64,000 nucleotides of DNA from Pseudoclavibacter endophyticus (GCF_008831085.1 NZ_WBJY01000002.1:186001-250000); one strand, 5' to 3'. Numbered from the stretch's first letter, positions 1-8,686 are shown. A program made the numbers and translations. Notes: a model not told the origin generated them from the letters alone.

Positions 1-1
1 G

Positions 2-70
2 TCTTGCGGCGCGGAGGAGACGGCGTGGAACCGGCAGCAGGCGCCAGGAAGGCAGAGCGAATACCGGTGA
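2..70 (+). CDS. Possible C-terminal tail of an upstream gene (partial)
   Basis: An open frame enters from the left edge and stops with TGA at 68-70, leaving 22 residues that end in GRQSEYR. Its stop lies about 70 nt before a well-placed ribosome site for the next gene. Since that next gene is a SUKH-type immunity candidate, the tail could belong to a toxin. The fragment is too short to identify and may be chance. Confidence 0.25.
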   Translation, partial: SCGAEETAWNRQQAPGRQSEYR

Positions 71-137
71 TCGACCAAGCCCATCAGGTCGATCGGGGCC
101 GCGGCCGATGTGGCCGGCGGTCATGGAGGATGTTCCG

Positions 138-719
138 ATGAGCGAGGACGTCCACCGAATGACCGAGGTCTGGCGGCGGCTTGACGCGCTCGGCGCGACC
201 ATCACGCCGGTGCCACCCCAGCGCGTCCGGCAGCTGATCGATGAGCTGACGTCGCTCGTCGGCCCGATGCCCGACGACTACCTCGAGGTGCTGGAGCGTT
301 ACGGCGGCGACATCGAACTCGACGACGACGACGTCGAGTTCGTCGCGGCGATGCCCTCCGCCTGGGCGGTCGGCGGCGCCGACGGCATCGAGCGGATGCA
401 CGGGCTGACGAGCTCGTACGGGCGGAGCGTGTTCGAGGCGGTCGCCGCCTACGAGGGGCGCATCCCGCCCGGGTGGCTGCCGATCGGTGACGCGGCCGGC
501 GGCAACCAGCTCTGCCTCCGCACAGCACGCGGCGCGCGGGGCCGCGAGGTCGACGACATCGGGGCGATCGGGTTCTGGGATCACGAAGCCGAGCGAGCCG
601 TCGATGCCGGCGGCCGCGCACGGGGGCTCACGCCGGTCGCGACCTCGTTCCGCGCCTTCGTCGATCTCCTGCGCGTCGCGGGCCGGGACGGCATGGGCGC
701 GCCGGAGCCGCGCGACTGA
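138..719 (+). CDS. SMI1/KNR4 (SUKH) family protein, putative immunity protein
   Basis: This 193-residue acidic protein has the SUKH pattern: a PDDYLEVLERYGG segment near the N-terminus, then WLPIGDAAGGNQLCLR and IGFWDHEAE further on, as in SMI1/KNR4 proteins. The family acts mainly as immunity proteins that bind and neutralise polymorphic or contact-dependent toxins in the cytoplasm. The ATG at 138 is chosen because GGAGGA lies at 125-130 with 7-nt spacing; an in-frame ATG at 108 has no such site. The cognate toxin would be expected just upstream, outside the window. The family call is fairly secure; the partner is inferred. Confidence 0.7.
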   Translation: MSEDVHRMTEVWRRLDALGATITPVPPQRVRQLIDELTSLVGPMPDDYLEVLERYGGDIELDDDDVEFVAAMPSAWAVGGADGIERMHGLTSSYGRSVFEAVAAYEGRIPPGWLPIGDAAGGNQLCLRTARGARGREVDDIGAIGFWDHEAERAVDAGGRARGLTPVATSFRAFVDLLRVAGRDGMGAPEPRD

Positions 720-758
720 GCCGATTCGAGCGTCCGTCGCGAGCCGGCGCGGCGGATG

Positions 759-1493
759 TCAGGGAACCGGCGCATCGTCGATGGCGCGTCGCCGCTCCTC
801 CGCGACGCTCGACCACATGCCGGCGATATGGGACGCTGCCGCAGCCTCGGCCGCCTCGGGGTCATGGGCGGCGATCGCGTCAAGGATCGCGTGATGGTCG
901 CGCAGCGCGAGCCGGCGGGTGACGCGAGTGATCGGAAGGGAGGCCCGCGTGACGTCGAGGATCTCCGAGACCCGGTCGAGCAACCGCAGCAGCAACGGGT
1001 TGTCGGTGTACTGGGCGATGGCGCGGTGGAACAGGCGGTCGAGCCGGCTGAACTCGGCCCGGTCGTTGTCACGCGCCATGTCATCCAGGATCCTGCGCAG
1101 CTGCTCGATCTCGAGCTCGGTCGCTCGCCTGGCGGCGAGCGCCGCGATCGGCGGCTCGATGCAGGCCCGCACCTCGAGTGCTTGCGCGAAATCGTCGGAG
1201 TAGAGGGCCAAGCCCGACACGAGCGCCTCGCCGGCCGCCGACTGGCTCGCGTCGCGCACGATGGTGCCTCGCCCTTGCCGACGTTCAATGCGCCCCTGCA
1301 ACTCGAGCGTGCGGAGCGCGTCGCGGAGCGAGCCTCGCGACACGGCCATGCGCTCGGCGAGCTCGCGCTCGGGTGGCAGGCGATCGCCGTCGCTGAGCCC
1401 GCCCTCGAGGATCAGTCGTTCAAGCGACAACGAGAGCGAGTCGGTGAGTGAAGGCCGGGGTTCCCGCAATCGCTCCCAGTCGATCTCGGTCAT
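759..1493 (-). CDS. GntR family (FadR-like) transcriptional regulator
   Basis: The 244-residue protein has an N-terminal winged helix (about residues 14-75, with GDRLPPERELAERMAVSRGSLRDAL... typical of GntR) and an all-helical FCD-type C-terminal domain that usually binds a small carboxylate or amino-acid ligand. The ATG at 1493 has a GGAG site 6 nt upstream; the longer frame to 1610 adds unrelated sequence that overlaps the promoter. It is divergent from the importer operon at 1681. A perfect TGGT-N3-ACCA-type site lies before that operon and a one-mismatch copy lies before this gene, so it probably represses both itself and the importer until an inducer binds. Confidence 0.88.
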   Translation of the reverse strand: MTEIDWERLREPRPSLTDSLSLSLERLILEGGLSDGDRLPPERELAERMAVSRGSLRDALRTLELQGRIERRQGRGTIVRDASQSAAGEALVSGLALYSDDFAQALEVRACIEPPIAALAARRATELEIEQLRRILDDMARDNDRAEFSRLDRLFHRAIAQYTDNPLLLRLLDRVSEILDVTRASLPITRVTRRLALRDHHAILDAIAAHDPEAAEAAAASHIAGMWSSVAEERRRAIDDAPVP

Positions 1494-1504
1494 GGTCGAC
1501 TCCA

Positions 1505-1519
1505 ATTGATTGAACCAAT
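1505..1519. promoter_or_regulatory. Putative GntR operator before the regulator gene
   Basis: ATTGATTGAACCAAT is a 6-3-6 inverted repeat with one mismatch and matches the FadR-subfamily pattern (TNGTNNNACNA on the reverse strand). It sits 12 nt upstream of the GntR start codon, fitting autorepression. Confidence 0.6.
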
Positions 1520-1649
1520 TGTGCAATGCTCGCAGCTGGACTAGCGTGACAATCCAAACATAACGCAAGCGAAACACTGCCGTAACGCGCGTTGTGGGTC
1601 GAAGGGGCATCCTAGTAACGCGTGCTCCAACCGAAACACTCTCCCATCT

Positions 1650-1664
1650 ATTGGTTCTACCAAT
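1650..1664. promoter_or_regulatory. Putative GntR operator before the importer operon
   Basis: ATTGGTTCTACCAAT is a perfect 6-3-6 inverted repeat containing TGGT-N3-ACCA, the classical FadR-subfamily half-site arrangement. It lies 16 nt before the lipoprotein start codon, just ahead of its AGGAG ribosome site, where a bound repressor would block expression. Confidence 0.7.
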
Positions 1665-1680
1665 GCACTAAGGAGTCCAA

Positions 1681-2544
1681 ATGCTCTCCCGTAGCTTCTC
1701 GTTCCGAGGCGCGGCCGCTGTCGCGGGTGCCGCCCTCGTTGTCATCTCCATCGCCGGCTGCACCCCTGCCTCCGAGGTCGACGGCGCCGACACGCCGGAT
1801 GAACCGCTGCTCTCGCCGCCGGCGATCAGCGAGGCCGGCGTGCTCCCGGTGTGCACCGCCCTCGGCCTTGCCGCTATGCCGCTCTTCTACTTCGACGAGG
1901 CGCAGGAACCGCAGGGCATCGAGATCGACATGGCGCGCGACATCGCGAACCGGCTTGGGCTCGAGTACCGGGCCGTGTCGACCCAGTTCCCCTCGCTCGT
2001 GCCATCGCTCGAGGCGGAACAGTGCGATCTCGTCATGGGATCGCTGTTCATCACGGAAGAACGGCAGGAGGTCGTCGACTTCGTGCCGTACCTCCTATCT
2101 GGGTCAGGCCTCCTCGTTCGTTCGGACGACGAAGACGCCGTGAGCGAGTTCGGTCCGGAGCTGTGCGGCCAGCGCGTCGGAACGCTCACGGGGACCTCGG
2201 CGTCGGCCGCGCTGAAGGCATTCGACGAGTGCGACGCGGGCAACGAGCTCGTGCTCACCGAGATCGACAGCGCCGCAACGGGCCGGCAGATGCTGCTGAA
2301 CGACCAGCTCGACGTGTTGTCCCTTTCGATGGCCGACATGTACTACATGGAGGCGGAGTCCCAGGGTGCCCTGCGCGTCGCCGGCGAGCCCTTCGAAACG
2401 TTCGACATCGGCATCGCCGTGCGAAAGGACTCGACCGAGCTCAAGGCGGCGGTCGAGCAGGCGGTCGAGGACATGGTCGCCGACGGCACGTACGACGGGA
2501 TCCTCGCGAGCGAGAGCCTCGAAGCCATCTCGTACTTTGCGTAG
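1681..2544 (+). CDS. Polar amino-acid ABC transporter, substrate-binding lipoprotein
   Basis: A 287-residue family 3 solute-binding protein. The N-terminus is a lipoprotein signal: positively charged start, hydrophobic stretch, then SIAGC with the lipidated cysteine near residue 29. The body has PLFYFDEAQEPQGIEIDMARDI and GSLFITEERQEVVDFVPYL, hallmarks of polar amino-acid binders. The start follows AGGAG at 1671-1675. It is the first gene of an operon with a permease, an ATPase and a gamma-glutamyltransferase-family enzyme, which suggests a gamma-glutamyl compound or similar amino acid as ligand. The ligand itself cannot be read from the sequence. Confidence 0.9.
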   Translation: MLSRSFSFRGAAAVAGAALVVISIAGCTPASEVDGADTPDEPLLSPPAISEAGVLPVCTALGLAAMPLFYFDEAQEPQGIEIDMARDIANRLGLEYRAVSTQFPSLVPSLEAEQCDLVMGSLFITEERQEVVDFVPYLLSGSGLLVRSDDEDAVSEFGPELCGQRVGTLTGTSASAALKAFDECDAGNELVLTEIDSAATGRQMLLNDQLDVLSLSMADMYYMEAESQGALRVAGEPFETFDIGIAVRKDSTELKAAVEQAVEDMVADGTYDGILASESLEAISYFA

Positions 2545-2566
2545 CGCGGCCATCGAAGGAACGCCC

Positions 2567-2587
2567 ATGAATAAGGGACGCCTATGA
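2567..2587 (+). CDS. Six-codon minicistron overlapping the permease start
   Basis: ATG at 2567, preceded by GAAGGA at 2555-2560, opens a frame for MNKGRL whose TGA overlaps the permease ATG as ATGA. It may serve to load ribosomes for reinitiation at the permease. The permease also has its own AAGGGA at 2573-2578, so the minicistron could be incidental. Confidence 0.35.
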   Translation: MNKGRL

Positions 2588-3378
2588 ATTTCGACTGGCC
2601 ATTCTTCTGGCAAAGCCTCCTCACCCCGTCCGGCCCGTTCCTCGCGGGCTTCGGGCTCACGATCGTCATCTCGATCGCGTCGATGATCCTCGCCGTCATC
2701 GTGGGGCTCATCATCGCCATCGCGGGGCGCTCCCGCTGGACGATCCTGCGGGTTCTCGCCGGCATCTACATCTGGGTGATCCGGGGCACGCCGCTCCTCG
2801 TGCAGCTCGTGATCATCTACCTCGGTCTTGCGGCCGCAGGCGTCTTCCGGTTCGAGGACCAGTACGTGTTCGGCTTCCTCGTGCGAGGGGCGGTCATCGC
2901 CGCGATCGTCGGGCTCACGATCCACGAGAGCGCGTACATCTCCGAGATCATCCGATCCGGCCTCGAGGCCGTCGACCGGGGGCAGCTCGAGGCGGCCGCC
3001 GCCCTGAGTATGACGCCGGCGCAGTCAATGCGCTGGATCATCCTGCCGCAGGCGCTCCGCACGATCGTGCCGCCCTTCGGCAACGAGTTCAACAGCCTCA
3101 TGAAGATGACGTCGATCCTGAGCATCATCGGCGTCAGTGAGATGTTCCTCGTGGCGCAGTCGATCAGCTCGGTCACGTTCTTGACCTTCGAGATCTTCAT
3201 CGTCGTCGCGATCTACTACCTGCTGCTCACGACGGTCTGGACGTTCATCCAGGCCGCCATCGAGCGCGCGCTCAACCGGCGCGTCGGCATCCCGGTGCCG
3301 CAGAGCCTGGCCGCCCGAGCATGGACACGCTTCACGACCGTCCCCCGCGTCGGCGGTGTTGAGAGGACAAACGCATGA
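2584..3378 (+). CDS. Polar amino-acid ABC transporter, permease
   Basis: The 264-residue membrane protein belongs to the HisM/GlnP type: hydrophobic segments near residues 20-45, 58-85, 95-120 and 190-225, with the cytoplasmic EAA loop [20 protein letters not shown] that contacts the ATPase, and a [12 protein letters not shown] stretch typical of this class. It is probably a homodimer because only one permease is present. It follows the lipoprotein gene by about 40 nt and overlaps the ATPase gene by 4 nt (ATGA), so the products are likely made together. Confidence 0.92.
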   Translation: MNFDWPFFWQSLLTPSGPFLAGFGLTIVISIASMILAVIVGLIIAIAGRSRWTILRVLAGIYIWVIRGTPLLVQLVIIYLGLAAAGVFRFEDQYVFGFLVRGAVIAAIVGLTIHESAYISEIIRSGLEAVDRGQLEAAAALSMTPAQSMRWIILPQALRTIVPPFGNEFNSLMKMTSILSIIGVSEMFLVAQSISSVTFLTFEIFIVVAIYYLLLTTVWTFIQAAIERALNRRVGIPVPQSLAARAWTRFTTVPRVGGVERTNA

Positions 3379-4169
3379 GCAACGAATCAGCGCCCCCGCA
3401 GGCGTCGGCCGAGCCCCTAGTCCGCGTGAGCGACGTGTCGCGACGCATCGGCGAGCACAGCATCCTGACCGGATGCTCGTTCGACGTGAACCGTGGCGAG
3501 GTCGTCGTGCTGATCGGCCCGTCGGGCGCGGGGAAGACCACGCTACTGCGCACGATCAACCGGCTCGAGCCGCACGATTCCGGCGAGATCCACGTGGCGG
3601 GCCACCGTATCGGCTACCAGGGTCACGGCAGCAAACGGACCGAGCTGTCATCGAAGGCCATCGCTGCCCAGCGGCGCGACATCGGCTTCGTGTTCCAGCA
3701 GTTCAACCTGTTCGCCCACATGACGGCCGCCGAGAACGTCTGGCACACGCCCGTGCGGATCCTCAAGCAGCGCCCGGCCGAGGCGAAGGCGAGGGCGCAC
3801 GAGCTCCTCACGCGCGTCGGCCTGGCGGCCAAGGCCGACGCCCACCCCCGCAACCTCTCGGGTGGGCAGCAGCAGCGCGTCGCCATCGCCCGGGCGCTCG
3901 CCATGAAGCCGAAACTCATGCTCTTCGACGAGCCGACGAGCGCGCTCGACCCCGAGATGGTGGGCGAGGTGCTCGCGGTCATGAAAGACCTCGCCCGGGA
4001 GCACATGACGATGATCGTCGTCACCCACGAGATGGGTTTCGCGCGCGACGTGGCCGACCGCATCGTCGTGATGGACGAGGGCGGCATCATCGAGACGGCT
4101 CCGCCGGCCGAGCTCTTCTCGAACCCGAAGAGCCCTCGCACGGCGTCGTTCCTGGCCCAGGTCCGATGA
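3375..4169 (+). CDS. Polar amino-acid ABC transporter, ATP-binding protein
   Basis: A 264-residue GlnQ/HisP-type ATPase with Walker [10 protein letters not shown]-loop [18 protein letters not shown], signature LSGGQQQR, Walker [13 protein letters not shown] and switch histidine [10 protein letters not shown]. All catalytic residues are intact. It overlaps both neighbours by four bases or less: ATGA with the permease and ATGA with the downstream gamma-glutamyltransferase gene, implying translational coupling through the whole operon. It powers import through the permease at the cytoplasmic face. Confidence 0.94.
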   Translation: MSNESAPPQASAEPLVRVSDVSRRIGEHSILTGCSFDVNRGEVVVLIGPSGAGKTTLLRTINRLEPHDSGEIHVAGHRIGYQGHGSKRTELSSKAIAAQRRDIGFVFQQFNLFAHMTAAENVWHTPVRILKQRPAEAKARAHELLTRVGLAAKADAHPRNLSGGQQQRVAIARALAMKPKLMLFDEPTSALDPEMVGEVLAVMKDLAREHMTMIVVTHEMGFARDVADRIVVMDEGGIIETAPPAELFSNPKSPRTASFLAQVR

Positions 4170-5785
4170 CGCACGCAAGCGACCCACCACCGAGAGGGAC
4201 CAACGCCACCATGACGCCGACGAACGGGGCCATCGCGACACCGCACCGGCTCGCGACCCGCGCGGGCGAACTCGCGTTCCGCAGCGGGGGAACCGCCGTC
4301 GACGCGGCGCTCGCCGCGGCCGCGACGCTTGCCGTCGTTTACCCGCACAACACCGGAATCGGCGGCGACCTCGTCGCCATCGTGCGCGACCCGGACGGGC
4401 GGCTGCACGGGGTCAACGCGACCGGGTGGGGGGCGGAGCGCGAGAGCCTCGAGCAGCTCGTCGACCGCTACGGTGCCGAGATTCCGCGCCGGGGCGTCGG
4501 CCCCATCACCGTGCCGGGCGCGCTGCGCGGCTGGGCGGTGCTCGCCGAGGTCGGCGCACGACTCGGCCGCTCGGCGCACCTCGGCACCGCCATCGAGGCC
4601 GCCCGCGATGGCGTGACGGTTTCGTCGTCGCTCGCGATGTGTCTCGCGGCCGAGTGGGCGACGCTCGACGACCCGGATGCTCGAGCCGCGCTCGGCATCG
4701 AGGACCGGCCCCTGCGCCGTGGAGAGCGGCTCATGCAGCCGGCGCTCGCCCGCACGCTGGAACTGCTGGAACGCGACGGGTTCGACGCCTTCTACGAGGG
4801 GGAGCTGGCGGACGAGGTCGTCTCCGGCCTCGCGGCCAAGGGGGCACGGTTCACGGCGCAGGACTTCGCATCGTTCGCGGCCGACCGCACCGACCCGATC
4901 GGGATCGACTGGCGGGGCTTGCGCGTGAGCACGCTCGGGCCGAACACGCAGGGCTTCGGGCTGCTGCGGGCCGCCGCGGCGCTCGACACGAGCGAGCGTG
5001 AGGCGCCGGAGCTCATCGCTCGGCTCTTCTCCGAGGCGAATCACCTTCGAGACACCGCGCTCGGAGACCCGCGGCACGCGCCCGTCGACATCGCGCCCCT
5101 CGTCCACGGCGACGTTGACCTGCCCGAGCCGGCGACGGTTCCCGACCCGCGTCTTGCACGAGGCGACACGATCGGGATCGCGGCGGCCGACGCCGAGGGC
5201 TGGGCGGTCTCGCTCGTGCAGAGCCAGTTCCACCTCTTCGGCTCGGGCGTCTACGACCCGGGCACGGGCATCCTGTTCCATAACCGGGGCTACTCGTTCT
5301 CGCTCGACGCCGCCGCGCCCGGTCGGTTCGGGCCGCGCGTGCGCCCGGCGCACACCCTCATGCCGGTCGTCGTCACCGACGCGGCGGGTGAGCCGGCGTT
5401 CGTGCAGGCGACGATGGGGGGCAAGGCACAGGCGCAGATCCATACGCAACTGCTGCTGCGACTGGCGGGCGGGGCGTCGGCGGCCGAGGCGGTCGCGGCA
5501 CCCCGGTGGACGGTGGGCGCGTACGCGCCGGGAGATCGATCGGACTCGGTCTACGCCGAGGCCGACGTTCCGGATGAGGTGGTCGCTCGGCTGCACGACG
5601 AGGGCTACCCGATCGTGACGGTGCCGCCCCTGACCGAGATGCTCGGTCACTCCAACGTGGTGCGGCGCGTCGGGACGGGGTTCGACGCGGCCGCCGACCC
5701 GCGCAGCGACGGCGCGGCGTACGTCGCCGCGCCCGCCGAGGGCGAGGACCTTGAGGGTGCCGAGGCGGTTCAACGGGCGGGATAG
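4166..5785 (+). CDS. Gamma-glutamyltransferase family (Ntn) hydrolase
   Basis: A 539-residue protein of the gamma-glutamyltranspeptidase family. The N-terminal part has ATPH...[11 protein letters not shown]...[10 protein letters not shown] and the C-terminal part [11 protein letters not shown] and [10 protein letters not shown]. By alignment with the usual TTHxSVVD segment, the nucleophile is Thr335 in DTIGIAAAD; the second Thr and the His are replaced by Ile and Gly, as in divergent acylase-type relatives. There is no signal peptide, so it should act in the cytoplasm on imported gamma-glutamyl or acyl compounds. ATG at 4166 overlaps the ATPase stop; ATG at 4211 is the alternative start and fits the family N-terminus equally well. 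Confidence 0.85.
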   Translation: MTHASDPPPRGTNATMTPTNGAIATPHRLATRAGELAFRSGGTAVDAALAAAATLAVVYPHNTGIGGDLVAIVRDPDGRLHGVNATGWGAERESLEQLVDRYGAEIPRRGVGPITVPGALRGWAVLAEVGARLGRSAHLGTAIEAARDGVTVSSSLAMCLAAEWATLDDPDARAALGIEDRPLRRGERLMQPALARTLELLERDGFDAFYEGELADEVVSGLAAKGARFTAQDFASFAADRTDPIGIDWRGLRVSTLGPNTQGFGLLRAAAALDTSEREAPELIARLFSEANHLRDTALGDPRHAPVDIAPLVHGDVDLPEPATVPDPRLARGDTIGIAAADAEGWAVSLVQSQFHLFGSGVYDPGTGILFHNRGYSFSLDAAAPGRFGPRVRPAHTLMPVVVTDAAGEPAFVQATMGGKAQAQIHTQLLLRLAGGASAAEAVAAPRWTVGAYAPGDRSDSVYAEADVPDEVVARLHDEGYPIVTVPPLTEMLGHSNVVRRVGTGFDAAADPRSDGAAYVAAPAEGEDLEGAEAVQRAG

Positions 5786-5811
5786 GCGACCTGCCGTGCC
5801 GCCTCGGCACC

Positions 5812-7401
5812 GTGATGGTCACGGGGGGTGGGCGGCCGGGCGATGTCGCATGGTCGGCACGTCATGCAGACGTCGATCGGTCGTGGGATCATCGCACGGT
5901 GCGGCAGGGCGGTGAGCAGAACACGGGGCAGACCCGGCGACCGGTGACGACGCGGCGCGACGGGCGGACGAACGCCGCTGCCGCCCCGCCGCCCTGGACG
6001 GTCACCGACGCGCGCAAACGCCGCGAACCGCGTGCCGTGCCGGTGCCGCTCGCGATCGTCGTCGTGCTCGTCGGGGTGCTCATCGCGGGCGCCGCATTCG
6101 CCGGCGGATCGGCGTTCGCCGCATCAACTACCGTCGCCGCCGGCGAGACGTCGGCGCCCAAGGCTTATGACTCCGCGCAGCTCGCGCCCGAGAGGCCGCC
6201 CGGGGCGGCGCCGCTGCGCACGTGCTCCCTCGACGAGATCACCGCCCAGCCCGGCGCCCTCGAGTTCCACGGCTACGCGATCGACTCGCAGACGGGCGAG
6301 GTGCTGTTCGACCGGCGGGCGGGCAGCCCGAACCCGACGGCATCCACCATGAAGCTCATCACGGCGGCGGCCGCGCTCACGGTGCTCGGGCCCGACTACC
6401 GCATCCCGACCCGCGTGTACGCGGGGGAGCTGCAGGGCGAGGTGATCATCGTCGGCTACGGCGACGTGACGCTCACGTCGCTCTCGCCCGGCCAGACGAG
6501 CTACTACAACGGTGCGACGGCGTACCTCAGCGACCTCGCGAACCAGACGCTCGAGGCGCGGGGCGACCAGGCGATCAGGGCCGTCAGCTACGACGACTCG
6601 TTCTACGACGGCGACGAGTGGCACCAGACGTGGAACGAGCAGGACCGTCTCGACGGCTACATGCCCCCGATCTCGGCGCTCATGGTCGACGGCGGCCGCC
6701 AGGGGCCGCAGTCGCTCGTATCGCTGCGCACCGAGAAGCCGGCCGAGAGCGCCGTGACACACTTCGCCGAACGGCTCGGACTGTCGGCGGCAGACGTGCT
6801 CGGCACGCAGCGCGTGCCCGAGGGCGCGCCGATGCTGGCCGAGGTCTGGTCGCAGCCCGTCTCCGAGCTCATCCGCTATGCCCTGCTCGACAGCGACAAC
6901 GTCGTGGCCGAGACCCTCGCGCGCCTCGTGGCGATCGAGTCCGGCGCGGGCAACACCTACAACGCCATCAACCCCGCGCTCACCCAGGCCGTCGAGAACC
7001 TCGGGCTCGACGCCGCGGGGTTCACCGCGATGGACGGCTCCGGCCTCAGCCGCGACAATCGCGTGACCGCCAGGCTCGAGGTCGCACTGCTCCAACTCGT
7101 CGGCGGCGACGAGTTCGGGCTCGGCCGCATACTCGACGACCTGCCAGCCTCTGGCATCAGCGGCACGCTCAATACGCGCTTCGACCCGGCCTCCTCCGGT
7201 GTTCCGGCCGCGTCGATCCGAGCAAAGACCGGGTGGATCGACGAGGTGTATGGGCTCGCGGGTTTCATCGACTCGGCCGACGGCACCCGCATCACGTTCG
7301 CGTACTACGTGGCCGGCCCGGTGCAGATCTCCAACCGCGACGTGCTCGACTCGATCGCTGCCGCGACGTATCGATGCGGCGGTGGGCTGGCCGACTGGTA
7401 G
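5812..7401 (+). CDS. dacB: D-alanyl-D-alanine carboxypeptidase/endopeptidase (PBP4, peptidase S13)
   Basis: The protein has a long charged N-terminus, one membrane segment (PLAIVVVLVGVLIAGAAFAGG, about residues 79-99) and an extracellular penicillin-binding domain with the three class C motifs: STMK (Ser178 to Lys181), SDN and KTGW. It would trim D-Ala or cleave cross-links in peptidoglycan outside the membrane. The start is uncertain: the open frame begins at GTG 5812 without a clear ribosome site, and GTG at 5899 would shorten the cytoplasmic tail by 29 residues. It stands alone between the transport operon and the nicotinamidase gene. Confidence 0.88.
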   Translation: MMVTGGGRPGDVAWSARHADVDRSWDHRTVRQGGEQNTGQTRRPVTTRRDGRTNAAAAPPPWTVTDARKRREPRAVPVPLAIVVVLVGVLIAGAAFAGGSAFAASTTVAAGETSAPKAYDSAQLAPERPPGAAPLRTCSLDEITAQPGALEFHGYAIDSQTGEVLFDRRAGSPNPTASTMKLITAAAALTVLGPDYRIPTRVYAGELQGEVIIVGYGDVTLTSLSPGQTSYYNGATAYLSDLANQTLEARGDQAIRAVSYDDSFYDGDEWHQTWNEQDRLDGYMPPISALMVDGGRQGPQSLVSLRTEKPAESAVTHFAERLGLSAADVLGTQRVPEGAPMLAEVWSQPVSELIRYALLDSDNVVAETLARLVAIESGAGNTYNAINPALTQAVENLGLDAAGFTAMDGSGLSRDNRVTARLEVALLQLVGGDEFGLGRILDDLPASGISGTLNTRFDPASSGVPAASIRAKTGWIDEVYGLAGFIDSADGTRITFAYYVAGPVQISNRDVLDSIAAATYRCGGGLADW

Positions 7402-7443
7402 ACGTCTGCTCGAGCGGTCAGCGTCGATTGGCATCATGGCCGC

Positions 7444-8037
7444 ATGACTTCCGCGCTGCTCATCATCGACGTTCAGAACGACTTCACCGAGGGCGGAGCG
7501 CTCGAGGTGAAGGGCGGTGCCGCCGTGGCCCGTGGCATCTCGGCGCTTCTCGAGCGAGATGCGCACCGCTACGGCGTCGTGGCTGCGTCGCGCGACTGGC
7601 ACAACGCCGAGGGCGACAACGGCGGCCACTTCGCGCTCGACGAGGAGCCCGACTACATGGACACGTGGCCGGTGCACTGCGTCGCCGGCACTCCCGGCGC
7701 CGAGTACCACCCAGAGCTCGACCTCTCGCGCGTGCGGGTGCACGTGCGGAAGGGCCAGGGGCTGCCGGCGTACTCCGCGTTCGAGGGGACGACCGACGAC
7801 GGCAGGATGCTTGCGGCCGTGTTCCGCGACGTCGGCGTCACGCGGGTCGACGTGGTCGGCATCGCGACCGACCACTGCGTGCGCGAGTCGGCCTTCGACG
7901 CCAAACGCGCGGGTTTCGACGTTCGTGTGCGGGCGAACCTCACCGCGGCCGTCAACCCGGCCCGCGTCGGCGAGACCCTGCGCGCGCTCGAGGTCGCCGG
8001 CATCGAGATCGAGGGCGAGCCGTCGACGCCGGCCTGA
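7444..8037 (+). CDS. pncA: Nicotinamidase / isochorismatase-family amidase
   Basis: A 197-residue cytoplasmic enzyme that converts nicotinamide to nicotinate for NAD recycling. The catalytic triad is visible: Asp9 in LLIIDVQNDF, Lys103 in HVRKGQG and Cys145 in ATDHCVRES. The metal-binding region SRDWHN...GGHF and TWPVHCV match PncA rather than generic isochorismatases. The length is close to mycobacterial PncA. It starts 42 nt after the carboxypeptidase gene, in the same direction, and is followed by an AT-rich promoter region, so it probably ends that transcription unit. Confidence 0.9.
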   Translation: MTSALLIIDVQNDFTEGGALEVKGGAAVARGISALLERDAHRYGVVAASRDWHNAEGDNGGHFALDEEPDYMDTWPVHCVAGTPGAEYHPELDLSRVRVHVRKGQGLPAYSAFEGTTDDGRMLAAVFRDVGVTRVDVVGIATDHCVRESAFDAKRAGFDVRVRANLTAAVNPARVGETLRALEVAGIEIEGEPSTPA

Positions 8038-8133
8038 GCCGGTGAACTCGGCCTGCGCCGGCCTGCGCTGGGCCCACGCGAGCTGAACTCCGGTCGCGCA
8101 GTTGCACATGACATCCGTTCTCGATAATATAAA

Positions 8134-8159
8134 CATATTGCAATTACTGCATATATATG
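8134..8159 (+). promoter_or_regulatory. AT-rich imperfect dyad, putative ArsR operator
   Basis: In a window of about 70% GC, 8107-8160 is strikingly AT-rich. It contains an imperfect dyad with TGCA half-sites at 8139-8142 and 8148-8151 separated by ATTAC and flanked by CATAT and TATATATG. It lies immediately upstream of the ArsR gene, the position of autoregulatory SmtB/CzrA operators. Confidence 0.5.
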
Positions 8160-8172
8160 GTGAGGTGTTGTT

Positions 8173-8499
8173 GTGCGCGAAGAGAGCGGGCTCGCCGAGG
8201 CGGCCCAGCTGTTCAAGATCCTCGGCAACGAGTCGAGGCTCCTCCTGCTGCGGCTGCTCGAACACGAACCGAAAACGGTCGGGGCGCTCTCGCGGGAGTC
8301 CGGCTACTCGCAGCCGTTGGTGTCGCAGCATCTGCGGACGCTGAGGCAGGAGGGGCTGGTCTCATCGACGCGACACGGGAAGGCGGTCGAGTACCGGCTT
8401 GCCGATCACCACGTGGCACACGTCGTGGCCGACGCCCTCGCGCACGTGAATGAGCCCGAATCGGGCAAGGAACGCACACACGAAGGAGCAGCATCATGA
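8173..8499 (+). CDS. ArsR/SmtB family zinc-type metalloregulator
   Basis: A 108-residue winged-helix repressor: LFKILGNESRLLLLRLL, then recognition helix SQPLVSQHLRTLRQEGLV and the wing STRHGKAVEYRL. The last helix carries Asp78, His80, His91 and Glu94, an exact D-x-H-x10-H-x2-E match to the alpha-5 zinc site of SmtB and CzrA. It should release its operator when zinc (or cobalt) is abundant. GTG at 8173 follows GAGG with 7-nt spacing. The gene overlaps the histidine-rich peptide gene by four bases (ATGA), so the sensor and peptide are co-expressed. The metal identity is inferred from the site. Confidence 0.88.
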   Translation: MREESGLAEAAQLFKILGNESRLLLLRLLEHEPKTVGALSRESGYSQPLVSQHLRTLRQEGLVSSTRHGKAVEYRLADHHVAHVVADALAHVNEPESGKERTHEGAAS

Positions 8500-8651
8500 C
8501 CGCGACCGAAACCCGCGCAGAGCACACCAAGACCGAGCACGAGCACAGCGAGCACTGCGGCCACGAGGCCGTGCAGCACGAAGGTCACGTCGACTACCTG
8601 CACGACGGCCACAAGCACGCCGAACACGACGACCACTACGACGAGCACTGA
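8496..8651 (+). CDS. Histidine-rich 51-residue putative zinc-binding protein
   Basis: A tiny protein with 13 histidines, one cysteine and many Asp/Glu residues in 51 positions, including EHEHSEHCGHE and DGHKHAEHDDHYDEH. It has no membrane segment or signal peptide. Such composition suggests a cytoplasmic metal buffer or chaperone. It is translationally coupled to the zinc-type ArsR gene by an ATGA overlap, with AAGGAG at 8483-8488 upstream. Similar short His-rich proteins beside ArsR genes occur in other actinobacteria, but to my knowledge without an established function. Confidence 0.8.
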   Translation: MTATETRAEHTKTEHEHSEHCGHEAVQHEGHVDYLHDGHKHAEHDDHYDEH

Positions 8652-8686
8652 GCCCAGGGCTCTCGGCCCCGCCGTCGCGCTCACCC

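Noticed and set aside
8138..8160. A second Zur box before the ArsR gene
   Set aside because: The dyad lacks the TGA/TCA-type half-sites of Zur and fits an ArsR operator better by position.
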